From UBA10518 sp022837185 (GTDB lineage: Bacteria > Desulfobacterota > Desulfobulbia > Desulfobulbales > Desulfobulbaceae), in the NCBI GenBank assembly GCA_034007705.1, contig JAVEQK010000003.1, positions 1-64,000 on the forward strand: a stretch of 64,000 bases of DNA, in the 5' to 3' direction. Positions within the stretch are counted from its first letter, which is position 1, and each line of letters starts with the position of its first letter. This document shows, piece by piece, positions 42,715-51,006 of this stretch. The notes beneath the pieces are model-generated. The model made no database searches, had not been told where the DNA came from, and worked only from the letters and a program-made list of their open reading frames with translations. The translations under genes and the position numbers were made by a program.

Positions 42715-42843
42715 GAGTTGAAAGAGCCGCAGCCCGACCGACCCAAGTCTGACTGATTCACAATCACCCCGGCTGCACTTCAGCTTGTTTCTCCTTGAGA
42801 AGGGCCCGGAACGCGTTAGTTGTTCCGGGCCCTGCCCTTTTTT
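42715..42843 (+). ncRNA. Candidate small RNA of about 130 nt
   Basis: This gene-free stretch begins just after a sigma-70-like promoter (42680-42708) and ends at a strong intrinsic terminator. The first ATG (42712 region) is closed by TGA two codons later, so no peptide is encoded. Between the two signals the sequence has mixed composition and no known RNA family that I recognise. The terminator may instead belong to the response regulator transcript, 230 bp upstream. Confidence 0.4.
42802..42843 (+). terminator. Strong rho-independent terminator
   Basis: GGGCCCGGAAC (42802-42812) pairs perfectly with GTTCCGGGCCC (42822-42832) around a 9-nt loop. CCTGCCC-like bases and a run of six T (42838-42843) follow. 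Confidence 0.9.
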
Positions 42844-42990
42844 GCGCGACGGTCTCCTTCATTTCCGGCCGGTGAATTTTTGCTGCGGGTATGGTATGGT
42901 TGACCCTTCTGATCCGGTCCCGGCACGCCCGGAACGGAGTCATGTGGAGCCCCGGCTTCGTGCCGGCTTGGATCGTATGGTGCGGCGAGG

Positions 42991-43698
42991 ATGGCGGAAA
43001 TGATTCTTGTGCGGCAGGCCGCAAGGACGGCGCGCTCGATTTCCCGGGCCGGATTGATCGGTCTGATGCTGCTCTGCGCCGGACTGGCACTGCTGGTCGT
43101 GATTGCCCTGGGGGCCGGATTGACCTGGCTGACGGCAAACCTTGTGTCGTTGAAATGGCAATGGCTCGACATCACCATCAACTGGCTGGTCGGGATCATG
43201 CTGGGGGTCGGGGGCTGGTTCATGCTGCCGGTGTTTGTCGTCATCATTTCCGGCGCTTTCCAGGAAAGGACGATCCACCGGGTCGAGCGCGCTGAATATC
43301 CCGACAAGGTTCGTTCCGGCGAGCCCCGATTCTGGCCGGACGTGATGCACGACATCCGGTTCACCCTGAAGGCGGTGTTCCTCAACCTCCTGATTCTCCC
43401 TTTTTACTTTATCGGCATCGGTTTTCTGCTGTCCGTGCTGGTCAACAGCTACCTGCTCGGCCGGGAATTTTTCGAAAGCGCCGCCGGATATCACGTCGGC
43501 AAACCTCAAGCACGGCAAATCGGCCGCCGCCACAGAATGCTCCTTTTCTCCAGCGGCCTGGCTCTGACCGTGCTGGCCCTGCTGCCCGGAGTCAACCTTT
43601 TTGCGCCGATCATCGCCGTTGTCTGGATGGTGCACGTTTATCACGCTCTCCCGGAAAGTTGGCAGTCATCGGTCGGCAGTCGGCAGTTTGGGGCTTGA
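42991..43698 (+). CDS. EI24/CysZ-like membrane protein
   Basis: A 235-aa inner-membrane protein with four strong hydrophobic helices (about 22-48, 62-82, 125-150 and 190-215) and the EI24/CysZ-family pattern of FWPDVMHDIRFTLKAVFLNLLILP in the central loop. CysZ transports sulfate in some bacteria; EI24-domain relatives are often of unknown substrate. Given the organism, a sulfate role is tempting but unproven. The last ~12 codons (SWQSSVGSRQFGA) run into a CGGCAGTCGGCAG heptamer repeat, so the native C terminus may have been replaced by repeat insertion. ATG 42991 follows GCGAGG; ATG 43000 is an alternative. Confidence 0.75.
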   Translation: MAEMILVRQAARTARSISRAGLIGLMLLCAGLALLVVIALGAGLTWLTANLVSLKWQWLDITINWLVGIMLGVGGWFMLPVFVVIISGAFQERTIHRVERAEYPDKVRSGEPRFWPDVMHDIRFTLKAVFLNLLILPFYFIGIGFLLSVLVNSYLLGREFFESAAGYHVGKPQARQIGRRHRMLLFSSGLALTVLALLPGVNLFAPIIAVVWMVHVYHALPESWQSSVGSRQFGA

Positions 43699-43775
43699 AG
43701 CCTTCGGCTTGTCGGCGTTGCAACACCCTTCTCCTGGGAGAGAAGGTGCCTCGGAGGGGCGGATGAGGGGGTGCT
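43666..43775. repeat. Composite repeat: heptamers plus family A element
   Basis: GGTCGGCAGTCGGCAG (43670-43685) overlaps the end of the EI24-like gene. A family A palindrome follows at 43726-43775 (CCCTTCTCC...GAGAAGG, GGCGGATGAGGGG). This is the same pairing seen near 262-410 and 5526-5700. Confidence 0.75.
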
Positions 43776-43819
43776 GGCGAAGCCTGGCTGTGCGGGGAGG
43801 AGGGCCTTCCCGCAGGCAT

Positions 43820-43876
43820 AAAAAAACCGCATGGAGAGGCGGGGCTTCCAGGGAAGCCCCGCCGTCATCCATGCGG
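43820..43876 (-). terminator. Rho-independent terminator of the pentaheme cytochrome gene
   Basis: On the minus strand a long two-part hairpin (CCGCATGGA/TCCATGCGG outer, 43827-43835 with 43868-43876; GGCGGGGCTTCC/GGAAGCCCCGCC inner, 43838-43849 with 43852-43863) is followed by T residues (A at 43820-43826). It lies 34 bp after the second stop at 43910 rather than after the in-frame UGA, which supports a single transcript ending there. Confidence 0.92.
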
Positions 43877-43909
43877 CAGGGATGGGAAGAGAGAGAAATC
43901 AGGTCGTCC

Positions 43910-45262
43910 TTATCTCCAGACCCATTCCGTCTTCAGGTCGAGTTTCTTTTCCTCTTCGAAAAAGATCACTTCATAGCCGTCGAACTCACCGAACGGCAGG
44001 TACCATAAGGTTACCTTGACGTTCAGTTCGTCATTGAGCAGCTCCCTTGTCTTGGCGCCTGCTAATTCCACGTCTTCAAAGGGGTAGGTGATTTCAAAGG
44101 TTTCGTGGACGGTTGCCAACGGCGGAATGCTTGTTTCGCGCAGCAGGCCGCTCTTTTCATACGGTCCACGTCCCATTTCCTTGCCTTGACCCATTCTGCC
44201 GGGGAAAGGCATGTAGATTTTCTGCTTGTTGTAGATTTCCTTGTCATCTGCAGTTGTCGCGGTCACATCCAGGACCAGCCGATTGGGAGTCGGTCAGCCG
44301 TCCGGGACGACATGTCCCGTCTTGTTGTAGAGTTCGACATTGATGACTCCGATGGGCAGGACACCTTCTTCCTTGTTTTTACGCCAGAACATCGAGCGTC
44401 CTTCCACCTTGATGTCGAATGCCATGGCGATCATTTCCTTGCTCTTGTAGGACTGCATGTCATGGCCGAGGCCGGACTTGTGCATATGGCATTCCTGGCA
44501 GGATTCACTGCCGCCGTGGGCGACGTAGGAGAAGAGATAACTGCCGTACAGGGTGGCGCACTGGGACGGGTGGTCAAATTCAAAATTCGGGCCGGTTCCG
44601 TGGCACTGGCCGCAGAAAATCGATTCGCCGAGCGCCGGTGCTTCGGCTATCTTGTCGAACGTCTCATCATCGTGGGCGCCTGCCGAGGTGCCGGAAGCGC
44701 CATAAATGGTATCGGGCTGCGGATAGCCGTCGGCCCACTTGTGGATAAGGGCCATCTTGTTATGGCACACGGTGCAGCCGATATTGAGGCTGGCGATGGT
44801 CTCTTCCAGGTCATCCGCCTCGTCGTAATCACCTTCCTTGTTGGCCTTCTGCCAGGCGCGGATGGTGGCTACGATTTCACGGGCGACGTCGTCGGTTGCG
44901 TCCTCAAGCTGGGGGAGATGGCATTTGGCGCAGATCATCAGGTGCTCGACCGTCAGGTCGTCATCCGACTTCACTCCCGAATAGGGAAAATTCTTGAGCC
45001 CCATTTCGATGGCGGTGATAATGGTCGGCGCCGTGCGGGGGGTTCCCAGGATCGAGTGGGAGTGCAGAGAGTTTGCCCACTCATCATAGACATCTTCGTG
45101 ACATTCCATGCATTTGCTCGAATCGTACCGTTCGGCAAGCTCCTGGATGGTTGTCGCTTTGGGCGGCGGTTCCTGTTTCGGTCCCCCCGCGCCAAAGGCG
45201 TTGAACGACGCCATCGCGGTGAACAGAAAACAGGACAGCCCCGCAATGAATGTTCTTTTCAT
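43910..45262 (-). CDS. Pentaheme c-type cytochrome with candidate selenocysteine (in-frame UGA)
   Basis: An exported multihaem cytochrome read through an in-frame UGA at 44294-44296. The first 322 residues contain a signal peptide (MKRTFIAGLSCFLFTAMASF) and five CxxCH motifs (CMECH, CAKCH, CTVCH, CGQCH, CQECH). After the UGA the same frame stays open for 128 residues to a proper stop and terminator, continuing the fold: GHVVPDG-[UGA]-PTPNRLVLDVTA then beta-rich sequence to KTEWVWR. The downstream part has no ATG or ribosome site of its own until 17 codons later. A SECIS-like hairpin follows the UGA (44259-44279). I read this as a 450-residue selenoprotein; a nonsense mutation or base error is the alternative. 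Sec may serve in a redox or ligand role. Confidence 0.65.
44259..44279 (-). promoter_or_regulatory. SECIS-like hairpin downstream of the in-frame UGA
   Basis: On the mRNA, 14 nt after UGA, G-C, C-G, a bulged U, then GGUC paired with GACC enclose an 8-nt loop (CUGGAUGU), closing C-G, G-C. Distance from UGA to loop is 21 nt. Bacterial SECIS elements have a 4-6 bp upper stem, often a bulged U, and a G in the first loop positions at 16-37 nt. The fit is good by eye only. Confidence 0.55.
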
Positions 45263-45647
45263 GGTGCCTCCTTGATCTGTAAGGTTGAAGAAAACCTCTT
45301 CTCCTGAAAACCCCTCGTTTTCATTCGAATCGGCGTGTTACCGAAACTGTATGGCCAAGGGCGGTTGAACGGCACCGAGACGGACCGTTGCCTGACGCCC
45401 GGAATCGTTCCGGAAAGGGGTAGAGCACCTGCAAGCATGGGGGAACTCCCTTGCGGAGCCTTGCATCAGCGAATTCACGGTGAACGCATCGTAAGTTACG
45501 CTAATGATTAAATTACATTCGTACCTTAATGAATAATCAAAGTCAAGAGCTACGGGGTGGTACCAGGGGAGGGCGGAAGGCGGAAGTCGGGGACCCCACG
45601 GGTGAGAAGGGATGTCCGGTTTGAATTTTCCCAACCGCGGCGGCCGT
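45263..45647. promoter_or_regulatory. Leader and promoter region of the pentaheme cytochrome gene
   Basis: No gene is seen. On the minus strand TTGACT (45541-45546), a 17-bp spacer and TACGAA (45518-45523) form a weak sigma-70 candidate, which would give a leader of about 245 nt. Confidence 0.35.
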
Positions 45648-46463
45648 TCAGCCAAGGGCAACATCGAGAGTCATCATCATGGCAAAACCCGAGATCGCGC
45701 CGACGGTGGCCAGGTCCGTATTGCCGGCCCGCTGCGCTTCCGGGATGACCTCCTCGACGACGACGAAAATCATGGCACCGGCGGCAAAGGCAAGGGCATA
45801 GGGCAGGATCGGCCGGACGGCAACTACTGCTGCCGCCCCCAGGACGGCGGCCACCGGCTCAACCGCGCCGGACAGCTGACCGTACCAGAAGCTTTTCAGC
45901 CGCGACATTCCTTCACGGCGCAGGGGCACGGAGACGGCGGCCCCTTCCGGAAAGTTCTGGATGCCGATGCCGAGGGCAAGGGCAATGGCGCCGGCCAGGG
46001 AGGCGGACGGGATATCGGCCGCCAGGGCTCCGAAGGCGATGCCCACGGCAAGGCCTTCGGGAATGTTGTGCAGGGTGATGGCCAGCACCAGCAGAACGCT
46101 TTTGCGCCAGGATGTCTTGATTCCTTCCGCTTCGTCCCTGGGGAAGCCGAGATGCAGATGGGGGAGGACCTTGTCGATGCTCCAGAGGAAAAGAGCACCG
46201 AGCAGAAAACCCGCAGTCGCCGGCAGCCAGTACAGGGAAGATGTTTCCCGGGCCATTTCTATGGCGGGGATAAGCAGGGACCAGCAGCTCGCCGCCATCA
46301 TGACGCCGGCGGCAAAACCGAGCATGCCGTCAAGGGTCTTCCGGTTAACCGTGTGAAAGAAAAAGACGATGCCGGCGCCCAGGGAGGTCAGGCCCCAGGT
46401 GAACAGAGTGGCCAGAAAGGCCTGGGACACCGGATGAAGGCCGAGAAACCACGTCGCAATCAA
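45648..46463 (-). CDS. ZIP-family metal transporter
   Basis: A 271-aa inner-membrane transporter of the ZIP (ZupT-like) family with eight hydrophobic helices, importing Zn2+, Fe2+ or other divalent metals. The metal-binding helices carry TLHNIPEGLAVG (TM4) and GIQNFPEGAAVS (TM5), and a histidine-containing loop lies at DKVLPHLHLGFP. The start is a TTG (46461-46463 on the minus strand) with GGGAG 6 nt upstream. No in-frame ATG is nearby. It is monocistronic, and no metal regulator gene is adjacent. Confidence 0.9.
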   Translation of the reverse strand: MIATWFLGLHPVSQAFLATLFTWGLTSLGAGIVFFFHTVNRKTLDGMLGFAAGVMMAASCWSLLIPAIEMARETSSLYWLPATAGFLLGALFLWSIDKVLPHLHLGFPRDEAEGIKTSWRKSVLLVLAITLHNIPEGLAVGIAFGALAADIPSASLAGAIALALGIGIQNFPEGAAVSVPLRREGMSRLKSFWYGQLSGAVEPVAAVLGAAAVVAVRPILPYALAFAAGAMIFVVVEEVIPEAQRAGNTDLATVGAISGFAMMMTLDVALG

Positions 46464-46569
46464 TGGAAGCTCCCTTTATTCGGTCATGGGTTGGTGCGTT
46501 GACAACGCATCGGCAAAACAGGGTTCCGGGGTCCGGCCAAGGGTGTCCTTTTCCATGATGCAGGATTTG

Positions 46570-48330
46570 TCAGCCGTTTGAGAAAGTCCCGCAGTTCCCG
46601 TCCGCGGCCGTTGCGTTGAGTTTGTTCAGTGCCGCCTCCTGCCCTTGCGGATCGTTCAGTTCCCGGTAGCAGGCGGCGATGAATTGCAGGGCCTGGGGAG
46701 AATCCTGAAATTTCAGCAGCAGGGAAAGGGCCTCGCGGAAGCGCCCCTGGTTCATGAAATTGATGCCCTGGCAGATGTTCAGCTGTTCGTCATCCGGGAA
46801 GCGGCTGAGACCGTCCGCAAGCACCGCCGTTGATCCGGCCAGGTCCCTTTTTTTCTGCCGGATCATCCCTATCCCCAGATAAGCCCGGGGAAGGGGATGG
46901 TACCGCAGGGCTTTCCGGTACAGCTTTTCGGCGATCTCCTCCCTGTCGCCCAGCGCTTCCACTCGGGCATATTCACCATGGGTAAAGGACATGGCGAGGC
47001 GGGAGCAGAAATCGGCGTGCAGGGGGTAGAATTCGGGATCATCGACAAGGTCTATCCCTGCAACGAACGAGGGCAGATTGGCATGGAAATTGGCGTGCAG
47101 CATGTTTCTGTACCGCTCGACTGCTTCTCTCGGCAACCGCTTGTCGGTTTCAAAGTACATGATGTCTTCAATGGGGTTGAGCCAGATATCATCGGTGAGG
47201 TGGTGCTTTTTCCTGAACTCGGTATAGAGGGCGGTGCCGGGGAACAGGACCAGGACGTGGAAGATGACCACCAGGGGCTTGATTTCGTTGATGAGATCAA
47301 TGCTTTCGCGGATCGTTTTTTCGGTTTCCCCGGGTGAGCCGAAGATGATATAGGCCCGGGGCAGTATGCCGTAACGAAGGGTGACCCGGAACGCATGGCG
47401 GATTTGTTCATTGGTGATTCTTTTGTTCAGGATGTTTCTGATCCGCGGCGAACCGCTTTCCACCCCGAAACTGATCTGGATGCAGCCCGCCTTTCTCATC
47501 CAGGAAACGAGTTCCTCGGAGATGAAATTGACCCGCGATATCGCGAACCAGGTGATCCGCAGCCCGCGTTCCAGGATCTGCCGGCAGATTTCGATCACCA
47601 GCTCCTTCTTGAAGGTGAACGTGTCGTCGGAAATCAGGAAGAACCGGATGCCCTTCCGGTACTGGAGTTCAAGCTGGTCGACAAAGTAGCCGGCCGAGTG
47701 GAACCGCACCCGCTGTCCCCAGAATCGGGGAGAGCCGCAGAACGTGCAGTTTCCAGGGCAGCCGCGCGACAGGGCCAGATGGGCAAAGGAAAAGTATTTC
47801 GCCGGGTTGGGCAGTTCGTCAAGGTCGCGGACGGGCTCGGCATCCTCTGTCTTGACCGGGCGGCCGTTCTTCCGGTAAGCTATTCCGCGGATGGCGCCGA
47901 TATTGTCGGTTTGGTTTTGTTCGAAACACTGGATCAGCCTGAGAAAGGTATGTTCCCCTTCTCCGCGGACAACAACATCTATTTCAGGAAAGTGGGCGAG
48001 GAAGTGGTGCCAGAGAAAAGTGGGCGTAATGCCCCCGAACACTATTCGGACATCCGGGTTGATCTCCCTGGCGATCCTGGCCATGGTGATGCCGCCCCAG
48101 CGGTTGGCCTGGAGAATGGAAAAACCGATGACATCGGCTTTCTTTTCCGTCAGCAGGGCCCTGATCGCTTCGGGAGAACTGCCGACCTGCTGGCCGTTGA
48201 CGATCTCGACGTCGTACCCGTGCTCCTTCAGCAGCGCGGCCACGTAATAGAGGCCGATGGGCATGCTCTCGACATTTTCAGCGTGGACGCGCTCTTCGAG
48301 GCACCGGGGGTAGATGAGAAGAATTTTCAT
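46570..48330 (-). CDS. B12-binding radical SAM protein with C-terminal TPR-like repeats
   Basis: A 586-aa protein with an N-terminal cobalamin-binding-like domain (about 1-150, MKILLIYPRCLEERVH...VIGFSILQANRWGG...IVFGGITPTFLW) and a radical SAM barrel (about 185-400). RGCPGNCTFCGSP gives the CxxxCxxC [4Fe-4S] site. The C-terminal ~170 residues are helical, with TPR-like units (AEKLYRKALRYHPLPRAYLGIG; LLLKFQDSPQALQFIAACYREL). Class B radical SAM methyltransferases share the first two parts, but the substrate is unknown. It is transcribed alone, 107 bp before the ZIP gene on the same strand. Confidence 0.85.
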   Translation of the reverse strand: MKILLIYPRCLEERVHAENVESMPIGLYYVAALLKEHGYDVEIVNGQQVGSSPEAIRALLTEKKADVIGFSILQANRWGGITMARIAREINPDVRIVFGGITPTFLWHHFLAHFPEIDVVVRGEGEHTFLRLIQCFEQNQTDNIGAIRGIAYRKNGRPVKTEDAEPVRDLDELPNPAKYFSFAHLALSRGCPGNCTFCGSPRFWGQRVRFHSAGYFVDQLELQYRKGIRFFLISDDTFTFKKELVIEICRQILERGLRITWFAISRVNFISEELVSWMRKAGCIQISFGVESGSPRIRNILNKRITNEQIRHAFRVTLRYGILPRAYIIFGSPGETEKTIRESIDLINEIKPLVVIFHVLVLFPGTALYTEFRKKHHLTDDIWLNPIEDIMYFETDKRLPREAVERYRNMLHANFHANLPSFVAGIDLVDDPEFYPLHADFCSRLAMSFTHGEYARVEALGDREEIAEKLYRKALRYHPLPRAYLGIGMIRQKKRDLAGSTAVLADGLSRFPDDEQLNICQGINFMNQGRFREALSLLLKFQDSPQALQFIAACYRELNDPQGQEAALNKLNATAADGNCGTFSNG

Positions 48331-48433
48331 CGTATCGGCGGGTTGCGCCCCATGCTGTGCGGCCCGGGGTGTTCCGCGGTCCGTCCAGGCGGGGGGTCAT
48401 TCCCCGCGGGTGTATTGCGGCGCCGGAGGAGGG

Positions 48434-48940
48434 TCACTCTTTGCCGAGGGACCTGAGCGCGGCCGCGTAATCGGGTTCCTGGGTTATTTCCGGAACCTGC
48501 TCGGTGTAGGTGACCCTGCCCGACGGATCGATGATGACGATGGCCCGGGAGAGCAGGCCGGCGAGAGGACCGCTGGAGATGGTCACGCCGTAATCCCTGC
48601 CGAAATCGGGGGAACGGAAGACCGACAGGGGAATGACCCGGTCCAGGCCTTCGGTTTCGCAGAACCGCTTGTGGGCGAAAGGCAGGTCGGCGGAAATGCA
48701 CAGGACGACGGTGTTGTCCAGCCCGCCGGCCTCGGCGTTGAAGCGGCGCACAGAGGCGGCGCAGACCGAGGTGTCGAGGCTGGGAAATATATTGAGGACA
48801 ACAGTCCGGTTGGCATAATCGGCGAGGCTGTGGTCGGCCAGGTCGGTGCCGGTGAGCGTGAAGGCCGGGGCCTGGGTGTTGACCGCGGGCAGTTCGCCGA
48901 CGGTGGTGATTGGGTTGCCTTGCAGGGTAATGCTGGCCAT
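48434..48940 (-). CDS. tpx: Thiol peroxidase Tpx
   Basis: A 168-aa atypical 2-Cys peroxiredoxin that reduces hydroperoxides, using thioredoxin. The peroxidatic cysteine is Cys60 in FPSLDTSVC and the resolving cysteine is Cys94 in KRFCETEG, the spacing of E. coli Tpx (61/95). The start at 48940 follows GGAGG (minus strand, GGAGGCGCTCC). It lies between the radical SAM gene and a small zinc protein on the other strand. It likely protects the anaerobe against oxygen exposure. Confidence 0.95.
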   Translation of the reverse strand: MASITLQGNPITTVGELPAVNTQAPAFTLTGTDLADHSLADYANRTVVLNIFPSLDTSVCAASVRRFNAEAGGLDNTVVLCISADLPFAHKRFCETEGLDRVIPLSVFRSPDFGRDYGVTISSGPLAGLLSRAIVIIDPSGRVTYTEQVPEITQEPDYAAALRSLGKE

Positions 48941-49120
48941 GGAGCGCCTCCTTTTTGCTGGGTGAATATGAATGCCTTCCTTCAGAATGACAGGAAGATT
49001 CGTATCAAGTATAGCATTGACAACGCCATATTGCCACCAGGGAGATACCGCATCTTTGCATTCTCACGGAGGCGCCGGGGGATTGCCGGTTCACCCGGAG
49101 AAAAGCGCAGGGAAGGAAGG

Positions 49121-49324
49121 ATGAGGAAGCAGTGTACTGCCTGCGGCGGAGCAGGGCAGATCGCGTATTTTCAGGGGGTGAGCAGATTTCTGCTCACCTG
49201 GGAGGAGTGCCCGCAATGCGGCGGTACCGGGTACTGTCCGGCCGGAAAAAAGGACGGGCCTCAACCCGGGAAAAAAGCAGGGGCCGATGGTGGGAGGCGG
49301 AGCGGGAAAAAGAAGAGGGGCTGA
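49121..49324 (+). CDS. Small DnaJ-type zinc-finger protein
   Basis: A 67-aa protein with two CxxCxGxG-like motifs, CTACGGAGQ (residues 5-13) and CPQCGGTGYC (residues 31-40), as in the cysteine-rich domain of DnaJ and related small proteins. A basic tail (GKKDGPQPGKKAGADGGRRS) follows. It probably binds one zinc and may act as a chaperone-like or RNA-associated factor; the target is unknown. The ATG at 49121 follows GGAAGGAAGG. It is convergent with aroD (6-bp gap). Confidence 0.75.
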   Translation: MRKQCTACGGAGQIAYFQGVSRFLLTWEECPQCGGTGYCPAGKKDGPQPGKKAGADGGRRSGKKKRG

Positions 49325-49330
49325 AAGCGG

Positions 49331-50053
49331 TCACCCGGGCGCGCCGGCGCCGGTCAGGCAGGCTATCGCCGCCTGCAGCTGCCGGACGGAGAGCTGGCCG
49401 GGGGCCGTTGCCTGCCGCTCATCGGGGGCGGCATAGGTCATGTAGCCGCCCAGCAGAATGGTGATGATCCTGCTCAGTCTGCCCGGTTCCCCCATGCAGA
49501 AGGCGATAAGGGGAAACCCCATCTGCCGGGCTTCGCACTGCAGATGCAGGACCCTGAGGACGTCGACATGGTCGTGGGCCATGGTAACGATCTTGCCGAT
49601 ATGGGCGCCGCTTTCCCGCTGCCGGCGAAGGGTTTCGGAGAGATCGGCTGCAGCCGGGGTCCCGCCGAAGTCATGGGAGGAAATGATCAGCCGGGTGGTC
49701 GTCCCAGCGATTCGTTCCAGCAATCGCCGGCGCAGCGAAGGCGCGGTTTTGAGCTCCAGGTCAACGTAGGCCGCCTGATGTCCGACGGCGTCCAGCAGGA
49801 CCATGAGCCGGTCCTCCTCGGATGTCTCGCAGGCCCCTCCCTCCCAGGTCGGTCGGTTGGTAAAGAGAAGGGGGCGGCCGATCCGGTCCCGGAGGAGGGC
49901 CAAGTCGACCTCATGCATGGCGTCAAGGCGTATTTCAACAACGTCGACGCCGTCCAGGACCGGCAGCACGGCGGCGATGGCAGTGCCGGTGTCGGGAGCA
50001 GCCACGGCGGCGCAGATGCGGCCGGGTCGGGAGGGAGCTGCAAAATCGGTCAT
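49331..50053 (-). CDS. aroD: 3-dehydroquinate dehydratase, type I
   Basis: A 240-aa class I dehydroquinase that removes water from 3-dehydroquinate in the shikimate pathway through a Schiff base. The catalytic pair is Lys154 (HIGKIVTMAH) and His127 (IISSHDFGG), and an N-terminal EIRLD motif binds substrate. The start at 50053 lies 14 bp after the pyrD stop, so aroD is co-transcribed with pyrK-pyrD, an unusual pairing. The class II DAHP synthase for the first shikimate step is also in the window at 62688. Confidence 0.93.
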   Translation of the reverse strand: MTDFAAPSRPGRICAAVAAPDTGTAIAAVLPVLDGVDVVEIRLDAMHEVDLALLRDRIGRPLLFTNRPTWEGGACETSEEDRLMVLLDAVGHQAAYVDLELKTAPSLRRRLLERIAGTTTRLIISSHDFGGTPAAADLSETLRRQRESGAHIGKIVTMAHDHVDVLRVLHLQCEARQMGFPLIAFCMGEPGRLSRIITILLGGYMTYAAPDERQATAPGQLSVRQLQAAIACLTGAGAPG

Positions 50054-50067
50054 GACCGCATCCGCAC

Positions 50068-51006
50068 CTACCCGGTTTTCAGGCTGCCGATGATCTGGCG
50101 GACGGAGGACAGGCCTTCCTGCCGCACGAACTCTTCCAGCCCGGCAACGATCTCTTCGGTCGCCGTGGGCCGGAAAAAGTTGGCGGTCCCCACCTGGACC
50201 GCCGTGGCCCCGGCCATCATGAATTCCAGGGCATCCTCGACAGTGGTGATGCCGCCGATGCCGACAACCGGAATGGAAACGGCCCGGGCGGCCTGCCAGA
50301 CCATGCGCAGGGCGACGGGCTTGATGGCCGGCCCGGACAGCCCTCCGAAAATGTTGGCCAGCCGCGGTCTGCGGGTGCGGATGTCCACGGCCATGCCGAG
50401 CAGGGTGTTGATCAGGGAGATCGCGTCGGCGCCGGCCTCCTCGACCGCCCGGGCAATAAGGGCGATGTCGGTGACATTGGGCGACAGCTTGATGATGACC
50501 GGCAGGCCGGTTGCCTGCCGGACGCTCCTGGTGACGGCAGCCGCCATTTCCGGCACGGTGCCGAAGGCCACCCCTCCCTTTTTGACATTGGGACAGGAGA
50601 TGTTGACCTCGATGGCGGCAATGCCCCGGGCATCGTTGAGCCTGTCCGCCAGCCGCGAGTATTCTTCGATGCTGTCGCCGAGGATGTTGACGATCACCGG
50701 CGTCTCCAGCCGCCGCAGAAAAGGGAGTTTTTCGGTGATGAACCGGTCGACCCCGACATTTTCCAGGCCGATGGCGTTGAGCATGCCGCAGGCGGTTTCG
50801 ATGATACGGGGCGGCGGATTGCCGCGCCTGGGTTCCAGGGAGATGCCCTTGACAATAATGGCGCCGAGGCGGTTGAGATTGACCAGGAAGGCGAATTCCT
50901 CCCCGTAGCCGAAGGTGCCCGACGCGGTCATCACCGGATTGCGCAGGTGCAGGGGACCGATATCGACACGCAGGTCGGGAGAGGCGGCGCCGGTCAGAGG
51001 GTCCAT
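50068..51006 (-). CDS. pyrD: Dihydroorotate dehydrogenase catalytic subunit PyrD (class 1B)
   Basis: A 312-aa FMN enzyme that oxidises dihydroorotate to orotate. The active-site base is Cys138 in NISCPNVKKGG, which marks class 1 rather than the quinone-linked class 2. Flavin-contact motifs are TASGTFGYGEEF and GIGGITTVEDALEF. The 1B type passes electrons to NAD+ through PyrK, whose gene overlaps by 13 bp upstream. The ATG at 51006 lies inside the pyrK 3' end, indicating coupled translation. Confidence 0.95.
   Translation of the reverse strand: MDPLTGAASPDLRVDIGPLHLRNPVMTASGTFGYGEEFAFLVNLNRLGAIIVKGISLEPRRGNPPPRIIETACGMLNAIGLENVGVDRFITEKLPFLRRLETPVIVNILGDSIEEYSRLADRLNDARGIAAIEVNISCPNVKKGGVAFGTVPEMAAAVTRSVRQATGLPVIIKLSPNVTDIALIARAVEEAGADAISLINTLLGMAVDIRTRRPRLANIFGGLSGPAIKPVALRMVWQAARAVSIPVVGIGGITTVEDALEFMMAGATAVQVGTANFFRPTATEEIVAGLEEFVRQEGLSSVRQIIGSLKTG

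Noticed and set aside
43910..44266. Separate small gene downstream of the pentaheme cytochrome
   Set aside because: It has no ribosome site, its only early start would be a GTG inside a conserved-looking strand, and it is in frame with the cytochrome across a single UGA.
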